This document shows positions 26,123 to 34,045 of a DNA stretch of 44,926 bases, piece after piece (position 1 is the stretch's first letter; every line of letters starts with the position of its first letter). The stretch is from Calidithermus chliarophilus DSM 9957 (GTDB lineage: Bacteria > Deinococcota > Deinococci > Deinococcales > Thermaceae), in the NCBI RefSeq assembly GCF_000430045.1, contig NZ_KE387023.1:1071575-1116500 (forward strand), given 5' to 3'. Under the pieces are notes generated by a model. It ran no database searches, was not told the origin of the DNA, and saw only the letters and a program-made list of their open reading frames with translations. A program made the translations under genes and the position numbers.

Positions 26123-27334
26123 ATGCTGCGCGACCAGGGCCAGCCCCACACCCCCTACTTCGCCGCCCTCAACCGCCTGCTGCGCGCGGAGGGGCCGGGG
26201 CGGCCCGTGCTGCTGATCGACCTCGAGCGCCTGGAGCGCAACCTCGAGCGCGTGCGGGCCACCTTCCCGCGCCACGCGGCGCTGCGGATCGTCAACAAGT
26301 CGCTGCCGAGCCCGAAGCTGCTGGAGCACGTGCTGAAAGCCAGCGGGACCCGGCGGCAGATGGTCTTTCACCTGCCCTTCCTGCTCCTGACCGCGCGGCT
26401 GTTCCCCGAGGCCGACGTGCTGCTGGGCAAGCCCCTGCCGGCGCGGGCCGTCGAGGGCTTCTACCGACACCTGCCGCCCACCGGCTTCGACCCCGGGCGG
26501 CAGCTCCAGTGGCTCGTGGACACGGCGGAGCGCCTGGGGCAGTACCTCGCCCTGGCGCGGGGCCTGGGGGTGCGGCTGCGGGTGAACCTCGAGATCGACG
26601 TCGGGCTGCACCGGGGCGGATTCCCCGAGCCGGCGGCGCTGGCTCCGGCGCTGCGGCTGATCCGGGAGAACCCCGAGCGGCTGGAGTTCGCCGGGTTCAT
26701 GGGCTACGACGCGCACGTGGGCAAGCTGCCGGGCTTTCTCGAGAAGCCGGAGGTTTCGCTGGCGAAGTCCCAGGCGGCTTACCGGGCCTTCGCCGGCTAC
26801 CTGCGGTCGCAGTTCCCCGACCTGTGGAGTCCCGGCCTCACCTTCAACGGGGCGGGAAGCCCCACCTTCCGGCTGCACGGCGAGGGCAGCCCGCTCAACG
26901 ACGTCGCGTTGGGCTCGGCGCTGCTCAAGCCGCTCGACTTCGACCTGCCCCTCCTGGCCGACCTCGAGCCCGCCGTCTTCATCGCCACGCCGGTGCTCAA
27001 GGTGCTGGAGGGCACCACCCTGCCCGGCCTCGAGCGCTTTGCCCCGCTCCTCTCCCGCCTGAACCCCAACTGGGCCCGCACCCACTTCATCTACGGCGGC
27101 CGCTGGCCTGCCCGGCCGGTTTCCCCCGCCGGGCTCGCCGAGAACCCGCTCTACGGCAAGAGCTTTAACCAGGCCATCTTCAACGGCTCAGGGCGCACCG
27201 CGCTCGAGCCCGACGACTACGTGTTCCTGCGGCCCTACGAGAGCGAAAGCGTGCTCCTGCAGTTCGGTGACTTGCGGGTGGTGCGGGAGGGCCGGATCGT
27301 GGCGACTTGGCCGGTGTTTAGTGAGGAAGCGTAA
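26123..27334 (+). CDS. Fold-type III PLP enzyme (alanine racemase/DSD1-like)
   Basis: A 403-residue enzyme. LLIDLERLERNLERVRATF and LRIVNKSLPSPKLLEHVL form the opening of the alanine-racemase barrel, with the lysine of NKSLPSP the likely PLP base. RLRVNLEIDVGLHRGGF is a conserved barrel strand, and the C-terminal beta domain ends DDYVFLRPYESESVLLQFGDLRVV. Relatives include D-threonine aldolase and D-serine dehydratase. Its ATG follows the oxidase stop codon immediately (TGAATG). Lactone-oxidase and DSD1-like genes are, as I recall, paired in other bacteria, but I know of no established reaction for the pair. Confidence 0.8.
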   Translation: MLRDQGQPHTPYFAALNRLLRAEGPGRPVLLIDLERLERNLERVRATFPRHAALRIVNKSLPSPKLLEHVLKASGTRRQMVFHLPFLLLTARLFPEADVLLGKPLPARAVEGFYRHLPPTGFDPGRQLQWLVDTAERLGQYLALARGLGVRLRVNLEIDVGLHRGGFPEPAALAPALRLIRENPERLEFAGFMGYDAHVGKLPGFLEKPEVSLAKSQAAYRAFAGYLRSQFPDLWSPGLTFNGAGSPTFRLHGEGSPLNDVALGSALLKPLDFDLPLLADLEPAVFIATPVLKVLEGTTLPGLERFAPLLSRLNPNWARTHFIYGGRWPARPVSPAGLAENPLYGKSFNQAIFNGSGRTALEPDDYVFLRPYESESVLLQFGDLRVVREGRIVATWPVFSEEA

Positions 27335-27755
27335 AGCGGCTCGTGGTGAGGAGAGCGCCCGTTCCTGTGTGGGGAGGGGTGGAGGGGTGGGGTTGCGGTG
27401 CTGTGGTTTGGTGACCCCCGCTCCGCCGTCGGAGGGTGTAGGGGGAGGCCATTCCACATGGCGAGGGCATCGCGGTACGCGACCCGGCATACGCCGGAAA
27501 CCTGCTCCCCCTCGCACCCTCCGAGGGACTCGCGGACACGCCGCCGGGCCTCAGTGCCCGCGTACGCGGGGGTGCGGGCCGTACCTTGACCCGGCGGCAT
27601 GCTCGTCTGCGCCACCCCGCCCACCCCCTCCCGCGTGAGCCGCAAGAACACGGCCGGGGACGGGCTCACAGGTCGAGCGGGTGTCCCCTGGGGCGTGGGG
27701 CTGTAGTCGGCTTGTGGGGCGGGATGCGGCCCCAGTGGATGATCGATTTCAACAG
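27335..27755. other. Gene-free stretch rich in nested inverted repeats
   Basis: No convincing gene is seen in about 420 bases. TCGGAGGGTG...GGGGGAG (27429-27447) is repeated inverted as CTCCCCC...CACCCTCCGA (27505-27524), 17 of 19 positions pairing. Inside are two smaller dyads, TCGCG-gta-CGCGA (27470-27482) and CCGGC-atac-GCCGG (27484-27497). A second long inverted repeat GCCGCCGGG (27540-27548)/CCCGGCGGC (27590-27598) encloses the perfect palindrome CCCGCGTACGCGGG (27557-27570). The plan looks like a folded RNA or a small non-autonomous mobile element. No flanking direct repeat was found by eye. Confidence 0.5.
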
Positions 27756-27839
27756 GGCGTTCGGCTATCAGCTATCGGCTATGGGCTATCGGCTATCGAC
27801 CATCGGCTATCGACCATCGGCCATCGACCATCGACCCTC
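27756..27839 (+). repeat. Heptamer array E (12 units)
   Basis: GGCGTTC, GGCTATC, AGCTATC, GGCTATG, GGCTATC twice, GACCATC, GGCTATC, GACCATC, GGCCATC, GACCATC, GACCCTC, all in one phase and ending one base before the glycosyltransferase stop codon (minus strand). Confidence 0.88.
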
Positions 27840-28835
27840 TCACCGCAAACTCGCCCCCCGCGTCCACAGTCCTACCTCCTCCAGCACCTGCCGTCGTACC
27901 CGGCGCAGGGTCTTTACCCCGAAGGCGGCCAGGCAGCGGAGGTAGGTGGTGGGGCGGCCCCAGTGCACGATTTCCTTGGCGTACTGCCAGGCGCGGGCGG
28001 TGGCGCCGCGCTCCCAGGCCAGCAGGGCGGCGCGGTAGCTCGAGTCGGCCAGGTAGCCGCGGCGGCCCGGGCTCAGCAGGTCGCGCTCGCTGAGGCCGGG
28101 GACGGGGTGCTCGCGCAGGAATTCCTGGCTGTAGCGGTAGGTGCCCAGGGCCAGGTCGCGGGCCATGCGCCAGGTGGCCTGTCCGGGGCTCTGCCGCCAG
28201 TAGCCCAGCACCTCGGGGACGTAGGTGTAGCCCTGGCCAGGGTGGCCGAGCTCGAGCCAGGTGGGGAAGTCCACGACCGGCAGGTAGTGCGGCTGGCGGA
28301 ACCCGCCGACGCGCTCGAGGGCCTCCCGCTCGATCATGACGGTGACGGCGGGGATGTAGAAGTCGCCGCGCAGGTAGCCGGCATACAGCTCGCGCGGCGC
28401 GAGCGGGCCCAGGTTGGGGTAGCGCGAGCCCGGGATGGCCTGCCCGGCGGCGTTGACGGCCTCCATACGCCCGAAGCTGAGGGGGCGGCCGCCGGCTTGG
28501 TGGGCCGGGACCTGCCGCTCGAGCTTGTCGGGGGGCCAGAGGTCGTCGCCGTCGAGCAGGGCGACCAGCGAGCCGCGGGCGGCGTGGAGCATTTGCCGGT
28601 AGTTCTCCCCCAGCCGCCATACCCCGCGGTTGTACGGGCTGCGCAGGGGCCGGATGCGCGGGTCGCGGCGGGCGTAGCGCTGCAGCACCTCCCAGGTGTC
28701 GTCGCTGGAGCAGTCGTCGAGCACGAGCAATTCCCAGTGGGGGTAGCTCTGTGCCAGGACGCTCTCGAGGGTCGCGGTGAGGTAGGCGCTCTGGTTGTAG
28801 GTGGGGGTGAGAATGCTAACCAGGGGGTGATCCAT
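27840..28835 (-). CDS. Glycosyltransferase family 2
   Basis: A 331-residue GT-A enzyme. It starts PLVSILTPTYNQSAYL, the usual nucleotide-sugar binding strand, then ELLVLDDCSSDDT and SLVALLDGDDLWPPDKL, where the D-G-D-D is the metal-binding DxD-like motif. DFPTWLELGHPG and the aromatic stretch YWRQSPGQATW resemble acceptor-site blocks. The C-terminal 90 residues are helical and basic. It would add a sugar to a surface polysaccharide or glycolipid; donor and acceptor are unknown. GAGG sits 4 bases before the ATG. No other polysaccharide gene is near. Confidence 0.9.
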   Translation of the reverse strand: MDHPLVSILTPTYNQSAYLTATLESVLAQSYPHWELLVLDDCSSDDTWEVLQRYARRDPRIRPLRSPYNRGVWRLGENYRQMLHAARGSLVALLDGDDLWPPDKLERQVPAHQAGGRPLSFGRMEAVNAAGQAIPGSRYPNLGPLAPRELYAGYLRGDFYIPAVTVMIEREALERVGGFRQPHYLPVVDFPTWLELGHPGQGYTYVPEVLGYWRQSPGQATWRMARDLALGTYRYSQEFLREHPVPGLSERDLLSPGRRGYLADSSYRAALLAWERGATARAWQYAKEIVHWGRPTTYLRCLAAFGVKTLRRVRRQVLEEVGLWTRGASLR

Positions 28836-29017
28836 AGATCCTCGCGCGGCAGGGGAATTTTGGGGAAGCCCAGCCTCCCGGCCGAGCGTAGCAAGCGCAA
28901 CTGTATGCCCGCTGAGCAGGCTGGCCGGGTTCCAAAAACCAGCCTGGCCCGGGGTGTCCTCCCCGGGGTTGGCGCTGCTTTCAGGCGGCTTCGGGTATTT
29001 TTAACCGCGCGGTAATT

Positions 29018-29551
29018 TCAGGCCCGGGGCGAGGGGGCGGCGAGCTGCTTGTAGAAGATCACCGTGTCGCAGTAGCCGTTGGGCTCGAGGGCGAAGTTGG
29101 GGATCACCCCGGCCTCCACCCAGCCGAGCCTGCGGTACAGCCGCTCGGCCGTGTAGCCCCGGCAGGTGTCGAGGACGAGCAGGGTGCGCCCGGCCTCGAG
29201 CGCGGCCTCCTCGACCGCGCGCATCAGCCGCTCCCCGATCCCCCGCCCGCGGGCGCGGCTATGTACGAGCAGCTTCTGCACCTCGGCGCGGTGCGCCCCG
29301 TTGGGGACGCGGGCGAGGTCGAGGGTCACCACGCCCACGACGGCGCCCTCGAGCCGGGCGACGAGCACCACGCGCTGTCCCTCGGCCATGGCCTGCAGGG
29401 CCTGCCGCCAGAAGCGGGCGGCCTCCTCGAGGGGCAAAGGCGGCAGGAAGCTCACCGAGGCGCCGCCGTCGACGGCGTCCTTGAGCAGCTCGGCCAGGGC
29501 GGGGAGGGCGGTCTCGGCGTCGCGGGGGGTCAGGCGCTCGATCTGCACCAT
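29018..29551 (-). CDS. GNAT-family N-acetyltransferase
   Basis: A 177-residue acetyltransferase. VVLVARLEGAVVGVVTLDL and the acetyl-CoA block VQKLLVHSRARGRGIGERLMRAVEEAA (the R-x-x-G-x-G/A loop is RARGRGIG) are clear, followed by TLLVLDTCRGYTAERLYRRLGWVEAG. It should acetylate an amino group on a small molecule or peptide. The ATG at 29551 has CATACT exactly 6 bases upstream and no ribosome site, so it is probably leaderless. An 8-bp inverted repeat (CAGGCTGG/CCAGCCTG) and a GC hairpin lie downstream (about 28915-28965), perhaps a terminator. Confidence 0.92.
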   Translation of the reverse strand: MVQIERLTPRDAETALPALAELLKDAVDGGASVSFLPPLPLEEAARFWRQALQAMAEGQRVVLVARLEGAVVGVVTLDLARVPNGAHRAEVQKLLVHSRARGRGIGERLMRAVEEAALEAGRTLLVLDTCRGYTAERLYRRLGWVEAGVIPNFALEPNGYCDTVIFYKQLAAPSPRA

Positions 29552-29557
29552 TGGGCC

Positions 29558-29563
29558 AGTATG
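29558..29563 (-). promoter_or_regulatory. Leaderless -10 box of the GNAT gene
   Basis: CATACT (29563-29558 on the minus strand) precedes the ATG by 6 bases, as in the other leaderless genes of the window; the first T of TANNNT is replaced by C. Confidence 0.45.
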
Positions 29564-29618
29564 GCACAACAGGCCGAAGCCCGGCCGCGGGGGCCGGGCC
29601 GGAGGGCGGGGAGTGGGT

Positions 29619-29957
29619 TCAGGCGTTGGTCTGCTGGGGCACGTGCTTCTGCAGGCGGGCCTCGAAGTTGCGCTTGGGCTGGGCGCCCACGAGCACCTCG
29701 GCGGGCTCGCCGTTCTTGAAGAGGATGATGGTGGGGATGCTCATGACGCGGTACCTCATGGCCGTCTGGGGGTTGGCGTCCACGTCGAGCTTGCCTACGG
29801 TGACCTTGCCTTCGTACTCCCTGGCGAGCTCCTCGATCACCGGGGCCACCATGCGGCACGGCCCGCACCACTCGGCCCAGAAATCGACCAGCACCAGCTC
29901 GTTGTTCTTCAGGGTCTGCTCAAAATTGGCATCGGTCACTTCGATCGGCTTCTCCAT
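29619..29957 (-). CDS. trxA: Thioredoxin
   Basis: A 112-residue thioredoxin with the redox motif [18 protein letters not shown] and the cis-proline block [26 protein letters not shown] opens the fold. It reduces protein disulfides in the cytoplasm. The ATG at 29957 has GAGGTG six bases upstream; a longer upstream frame contains only leader sequence. The leader (about 29958-30045) has TAGAGT as a possible -10 box near 30036. Neighbouring genes do not suggest an operon. Confidence 0.96.
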   Translation of the reverse strand: MEKPIEVTDANFEQTLKNNELVLVDFWAEWCGPCRMVAPVIEELAREYEGKVTVGKLDVDANPQTAMRYRVMSIPTIILFKNGEPAEVLVGAQPKRNFEARLQKHVPQQTNA

Positions 29958-30111
29958 AGCTTGCACCTCTAGCTTTGCTTTGCGCTGCTGTCCGCTCCCG
30001 AGGACTCCCGGGGTCGAGCGGCTCACACGGCCCACTCTAGCACCGCCCCCCGATCCTAAGGGGAGCAGGGCCACGTTCTGAGCGAGCGGCGCCGCAGGGG
30101 GCGCGCGGGCG

Positions 30112-30732
30112 TCAGTGCGCGGGAGGGCGCTCCTCGAGCCGCCGGCTCCGGCGCCCGCGGCCGCGGGAAAGCCCCCGCCCGGGGAGCACGGGGAGGGCGT
30201 GCATCTTCTCGAGCCACCTCTCGGGGTCGACGCGGGTGTGCAGGATCTCGACGAGGGCCTTGTCCCGGCGGTTCTTGAAGGTGGCGGTGGGCCAGTCGTT
30301 GATGGGGATGCGCTCGGGGCCGAAGAGCCGCACCTCGAAGTGCAGGTGGGCGCGGTAGGGCTTCTTGACGCGGGTGTCCCCCTTGCCGATGGTGCCGATC
30401 TGCTGCCCGGACCGCACCCGCTGGCCCGCCTGCACCAGGACCTGATCGCAGTGGGCGCTCAGCGTCCACACGCCGGGGCCCTCGTGGTGGATGAGGATGA
30501 GGTTGCCCCACACCTTGAAAAAGCCCACCTCTACCACGGTGCCGTCGGTGACGGCGTAGACCGGGTCGCCCAGGTCGGTGTCGCCGCCGCCGCGGCCGTT
30601 GTAGTCGGCCCCGGGGTGCAGCCAGCCGGTGGCCTGCTCGTAGGCGGGGTCGAGGAAGCCACAGCCCGGCTGCACGCTGTAGCGGTGCGCGGGGAGGCAG
30701 GGATGGAAATACAGGCGCTTGACGTTTGCCAC
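30112..30732 (-). CDS. M23-family metallopeptidase
   Basis: A 206-residue protein with the LytM zinc site: HPGADYN (histidine and aspartate ligands) and YRAHLHFEV (the H-x-H ligand pair). [14 protein letters not shown] and the [10 protein letters not shown] strand complete the beta core. Such enzymes cleave peptidoglycan peptides, but some members are regulators without activity. No signal peptide is visible from the GTG at 30732, which has GGAGGT seven bases upstream; export is therefore unclear. The C-terminus is very basic (RGRGRRSRR). Confidence 0.85.
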   Translation of the reverse strand: MANVKRLYFHPCLPAHRYSVQPGCGFLDPAYEQATGWLHPGADYNGRGGGDTDLGDPVYAVTDGTVVEVGFFKVWGNLILIHHEGPGVWTLSAHCDQVLVQAGQRVRSGQQIGTIGKGDTRVKKPYRAHLHFEVRLFGPERIPINDWPTATFKNRRDKALVEILHTRVDPERWLEKMHALPVLPGRGLSRGRGRRSRRLEERPPAH

Positions 30733-30820
30733 GGCAATACCTCCAAAATGCGATACACCCCGACGGGTGGACGCGCGGCGCAGGCGAAGAGGCGGGGAAA
30801 GGCGGAGGGTGGTTGGACTC

Positions 30821-31201
30821 ATGGTAGGGCAGGGTTCGCCCGGAAGTCCAGACGGCGGGGAAGGGGGCTGGCTCGAGGCCGCCCCCGAGTTCGCCCACGC
30901 CCGCGAGCTGTGGGAGCGCGGGGAGTTCTGGGAGGTGCACGAGGCGCTCGAGCCGTTGTGGATGCGGCTGGAGGGCGAGCGGCGCGAGGCGGTGCACGGC
31001 CTGATCCTGCTGGCCGCCGCGCTGCACAAGGCCCGCTCCAGCCCCACCGGCGGCTGGCGCAACTTCGCCAAGGCGCTGCGCCACCTCGAGGGCCTGCCGG
31101 GCGTCTACGCCGGGCTCGACCTGAGCGAGACCGTGGCCGAGGTGTGGCGGGCGCTCGAGCGGCCCGGCTACCGGCCGCGCCTGTGCAGGGCCTCCCCCTG
31201 A
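30821..31201 (+). CDS. DUF309 protein
   Basis: A 126-residue helical protein with ARELWERGEFWEVHEALEPLW and VHGLILLAAALHKAR, then NFAKALRHLEGLPGVYAGLDL. These are the conserved blocks of DUF309, a family of small helical proteins of unknown function whose W-E-x-H-E-x-x-E-x-x-W residues face a common pocket. No Shine-Dalgarno sequence or clear -10 box lies before the ATG, so the start is provisional. It is divergent from the M23 peptidase, 88 bases away. Confidence 0.85.
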   Translation: MVGQGSPGSPDGGEGGWLEAAPEFAHARELWERGEFWEVHEALEPLWMRLEGERREAVHGLILLAAALHKARSSPTGGWRNFAKALRHLEGLPGVYAGLDLSETVAEVWRALERPGYRPRLCRASP

Positions 31202-31238
31202 AGCGCCCTCTGGCGAAGCATCGGGAGGCGCATCACGT

Positions 31239-31255
31239 TTGACACAGGCCTGACA
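31239..31255 (+). promoter_or_regulatory. Pho-box-like direct repeat upstream of phoX
   Basis: TTGACA (31239-31244), five bases, CTGACA (31250-31255): two 6-base direct repeats with an 11-base period, the layout of PhoB/PhoP sites. It lies about 40 bases before the phoX start codon, where a -35 region would be. No good -10 box follows, as is common in activated promoters. Confidence 0.5.
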
Positions 31256-31296
31256 GCGGGCCTCGAGCATGGCGCTGAGCTCTTTAGGAGGAAGCC

Positions 31297-33264
31297 ATGA
31301 TCCAGCTCGAGCCCGACGCCCAGGAGTTCCACCAGGCCCCCCGCGGCAACCGCAGCCCGGCCACCTGCCGCTGGAAGTGCGGCGACGCCTGCGCCCAGCC
31401 CGTCCACAACCAGAGCGAAAACGCCTACGTGCGCGACGTGATCGAGGAGGCCCTCACCCGCCGCGGCTTCCTCTCGGCCAGCGCCGCCGGGCTGTTCGTG
31501 CTATCGGGGCTGGGCTCGTTGGCGGGGGCCCGGGCGTCCGGCGGCATCGGCTTCAAGGCCATCGAGCTCTCCACCGAGGACCGCCTGGTGCTGGCCGAGG
31601 GCTACAGCTCGGGCGTGGTCATCCGCTGGGGCGATCCCATCGGGCGGGGCGCCCGCCGCTTCGACCTCGCCAACTGGAGCGCCCGCGACCAGGAGGCCGC
31701 CTTCGGCTACAACTGCGACTACATCAGCTACCTGCCGCTGCCCTACGGCTCGAGCCGCTCGAGCCGCGCCCTGCTGTGGGCCAACCACGAGTACACCAAC
31801 CCCGAGCTGATGTTCCCCGGCTACACCCCCGGCAAGCCCACCGAGGAGCAGGTCGGCGTCGAGCTCGCCGCCCACGGCGGCAGCGTGGTGGAGGTGATCC
31901 GCAACGCCGACGGCAGCGTGGAGTACCTGCCCGTCTCCGCCTTCAACCGCCGCATCACCGCCCTCACCCCCATGGAGCTCACCGGTCCCGCCGCCGGGCA
32001 CCCCTGGCTCCAGACCAAGGCCGACCCCAGCGGGCGGCGGGTGCTGGGGATGCTCAACAACTGCGCCGGCGGCACCACCCCCTGGGGCACCGTCCTCACC
32101 GCCGAGGAGAACTTCAACCAGTACTTCGCCTTCAACGACGGCGTGAGCAACGAGACCATCAAGAAAATGCACGCCCGCTACGGCCTGCCCGCCAAGGAGT
32201 CGGGGCGGCGCTGGGAGGCGTTCTACGACCGCTTCGACCTCACCAAGGAGCCCAACGAGCCCTTCCGCTACGGCTGGATCGTGGAGATCGACCCCTACGA
32301 CCCCACCATGACCCCCAAGAAACGCACCGCCCTGGGCCGCTTCAAGCACGAGGGCGCCGAGACCAGCCTGGCCGCCGACGGGCGGGTGGTGGCCTACATG
32401 GGCGACGACGAGCGCTTCGACTACATGTACAAGTTCGTCTCCAAGGGCCGCTTCAACCCCTCTGACCGCGCGGCCAACCTAAGCCTGCTGGACGAGGGCA
32501 CCCTCTACGTGGCCCGGCTCAACCCCGACGGCACCGGCGAGTGGCTGCCGCTGGTCTTTGGCAACGGCCCCCTCACCGCCGCCAACGGCTTCGCCAGCCA
32601 GGCCGAGGTGCTCATCAACACCCGCGGCGCCGCCGACCTCCTGGGCGCGACCAAGATGGACCGCCCCGAGGACTTCGAGCGCAACCCCGTCACCGGCCTG
32701 GTCTACGCGGTGATGACCAACAACTCCCGCCGCACCGCCGCCCAGGTGGACAGGGCCAACCCCCGCCCCGACAACAAGGACGGGCACATCATCGAGATCA
32801 TGGAGGAAGGCAACGACGCCGGGGCTACCCGTTTCCGCTGGGCGCTGTTCCTGGTCTGCGGCGACCCCAAGGACCCCAGCACCTTCTTCGCCGGCTTCGA
32901 CAAGGGTAAGGTCTCGCCCATCGCCACCCCCGACAACATCACCTTCGACCGGGCGGGCAACATGTGGGTCGCCACCGACGGCATGGACGGCTCCAACCTC
33001 AAGGCCCACGACGCCATCTACGCCGTGCCCACCCAGGGCCCCGAGCGCGGCTACGTGCGCCAGTTCCTGTCGGCCCCCAAGGGCGCGGAGGTCTGCGGTC
33101 CGGTCTTCACCCCCGACAACCGCACCCTCTTCGCGGGCATCCAGCACCCCGGCGAGGGCGGCACCATCGAGAAGCCGGTGAGCCTGTGGCCCGACGGCGC
33201 GGGGGTGGCCCGCCCCTCGGTGGTCGCCATCCGCAAGAGCGACGGCGGCGTGATCGGCGGCTGA
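31297..33264 (+). CDS. phoX: PhoX-family alkaline phosphatase (DUF839), Tat-exported
   Basis: A 655-residue secreted enzyme. A twin-arginine motif TRRGFLSASAAGLFVLSGLG begins near residue 54, after an unusually long cysteine-containing N-region. The body carries the DUF839 blocks SRALLWANHEYTNPELMFPG, CAGGTTPWGTVLTAEENFNQYF, GAETSLAADGRVVAYMGDDERFDYMYKFV and TPDNITFDRAGNMWVATDG. PhoX enzymes bind calcium and iron and release phosphate from esters outside the cytoplasm. TAGGAGGAA lies before the ATG. The Pho-box-like repeat upstream suggests induction by phosphate shortage. Confidence 0.93.
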   Translation: MIQLEPDAQEFHQAPRGNRSPATCRWKCGDACAQPVHNQSENAYVRDVIEEALTRRGFLSASAAGLFVLSGLGSLAGARASGGIGFKAIELSTEDRLVLAEGYSSGVVIRWGDPIGRGARRFDLANWSARDQEAAFGYNCDYISYLPLPYGSSRSSRALLWANHEYTNPELMFPGYTPGKPTEEQVGVELAAHGGSVVEVIRNADGSVEYLPVSAFNRRITALTPMELTGPAAGHPWLQTKADPSGRRVLGMLNNCAGGTTPWGTVLTAEENFNQYFAFNDGVSNETIKKMHARYGLPAKESGRRWEAFYDRFDLTKEPNEPFRYGWIVEIDPYDPTMTPKKRTALGRFKHEGAETSLAADGRVVAYMGDDERFDYMYKFVSKGRFNPSDRAANLSLLDEGTLYVARLNPDGTGEWLPLVFGNGPLTAANGFASQAEVLINTRGAADLLGATKMDRPEDFERNPVTGLVYAVMTNNSRRTAAQVDRANPRPDNKDGHIIEIMEEGNDAGATRFRWALFLVCGDPKDPSTFFAGFDKGKVSPIATPDNITFDRAGNMWVATDGMDGSNLKAHDAIYAVPTQGPERGYVRQFLSAPKGAEVCGPVFTPDNRTLFAGIQHPGEGGTIEKPVSLWPDGAGVARPSVVAIRKSDGGVIGG

Positions 33265-33346
33265 GCCGCCGGCGAGGAAAGCGCCTCGAGTGAGGCCGCG
33301 GCACGCGGTCCGGCGGCGAAGACGGGGGTGCGGCCGGGCCCGGGCG

Positions 33347-33820
33347 TCAGCCGGGGGTTTGCAACGCCCGCACGAGCTGCACCATTTCCACGGCGCTGTA
33401 CAGCGCCTCCGCGCCTTTGTTGCCCGCCTTGCCCCCGGCCCGGGCCTCGGCCTGCTCGGGGGTGTCGGTGGTGAGCACGCCGAAGGCGACGGGCTTTTCG
33501 CTGGCGAGCATGGCCTGCATCAGGCCGCCGGCGGCCTGGGCGCTGACGTACTCGAAGTGCGGGGTCTCCCCGCGGATCACCGCTCCCAGGGCCACTACCC
33601 CGTCCACTTCGGGGCGTTGGGCCAGCTTTTTGGCGGCCAGGGGGAGCTCGAAGGAGCCCGGGACCCAGACCGTCCAGGCCTCCTCGAGGTTTCCCCCCAG
33701 GCGGGCATAGGCTTCGAGCGCCCCCTCCAGGAGGGCCTTGGTGACGCGCTCGTTGAAGCGGCTCACGGCGAAGGCCAGGCGGACGTCGCGGGCTGAGAGG
33801 ACGGTTTGAATGCGCCTCAT
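33347..33820 (-). CDS. ribH: 6,7-dimethyl-8-ribityllumazine synthase
   Basis: A 157-residue lumazine synthase that condenses 5-amino-6-ribitylaminouracil with dihydroxybutanone phosphate. AFAVSRFNERVTKALLEGAL opens the fold; VPGSFELPLAAKKLA, GVVALGAVIRGETPHFEYV (with the catalytic histidine) and FGVLTTDTPEQAEAR follow. It is divergent from the riboswitch-controlled ribD operon and has its own leaderless promoter, so it escapes FMN control at the riboswitch. The start at 33820 is fixed by TAGGAT 7 bases upstream; a longer frame adds unlikely residues. Confidence 0.96.
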   Translation of the reverse strand: MRRIQTVLSARDVRLAFAVSRFNERVTKALLEGALEAYARLGGNLEEAWTVWVPGSFELPLAAKKLAQRPEVDGVVALGAVIRGETPHFEYVSAQAAGGLMQAMLASEKPVAFGVLTTDTPEQAEARAGGKAGNKGAEALYSAVEMVQLVRALQTPG

Positions 33821-33827
33821 GCGGGCT

Positions 33828-33833
33828 ATCCTA
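33828..33833 (-). promoter_or_regulatory. Leaderless -10 box of ribH
   Basis: TAGGAT (33833-33828 on the minus strand) ends 7 bases before the ribH ATG. No Shine-Dalgarno sequence intervenes. Confidence 0.55.
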
Positions 33834-33887
33834 CAGGCGGTCGGGCGCTTTTTCGACCGCTGCCCGTCCAAGAAGGCAGCGTGCCCC

Positions 33888-33893
33888 TACAAT
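33888..33893 (+). promoter_or_regulatory. -10 box of the rib operon
   Basis: TACAAT (33888-33893) lies about 35 bases before the riboswitch P1 stem. The -35 region is weak. Confidence 0.45.
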
Positions 33894-33926
33894 CCCGACC
33901 TGGCGGTGAGCTAAGCTTTACGGTGC

Positions 33927-34042
33927 CCTCCTTCAGGGCAGGGTGCGATTCCCGACCGGCGGTGAAAGCCCGCGAAGCCCCCAGGGGCCCGACCCGGTGA
34001 AATTCCGGGGCCGACGGTAAAAGTCCGGATGGGAGAAGGAGG
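33927..34042 (+). promoter_or_regulatory. FMN riboswitch (RFN element)
   Basis: The conserved blocks AGGGTGCGATTCCCGACC, GGCGGTGAAAGCCCGCGA, GGCCGACGGTAAAAGTCCGG and ATGGGAGAAGG are all present in order. The closing stem P1 pairs CCTCCTTC (33927-33934) with GAAGGAGG (34035-34042). The 3' strand of P1 is itself the Shine-Dalgarno sequence of ribD, so FMN binding should block translation directly. There is no terminator between the aptamer and ribD. Confidence 0.97.
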
Positions 34043-34045
34043 TGA

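Noticed and set aside
27557-27570. CCCGCGTACGCGGG as a stray CRISPR repeat
   Set aside because: Only the palindromic core is similar; the flanks typical of the repeat are absent and it fits the local inverted-repeat structure.
27235-27669. Minus-strand frames across the structured intergenic stretch
   Set aside because: They overlap the PLP-enzyme gene end, contain proline/serine-rich low-complexity sequence and follow the inverted repeats, so they look non-coding.
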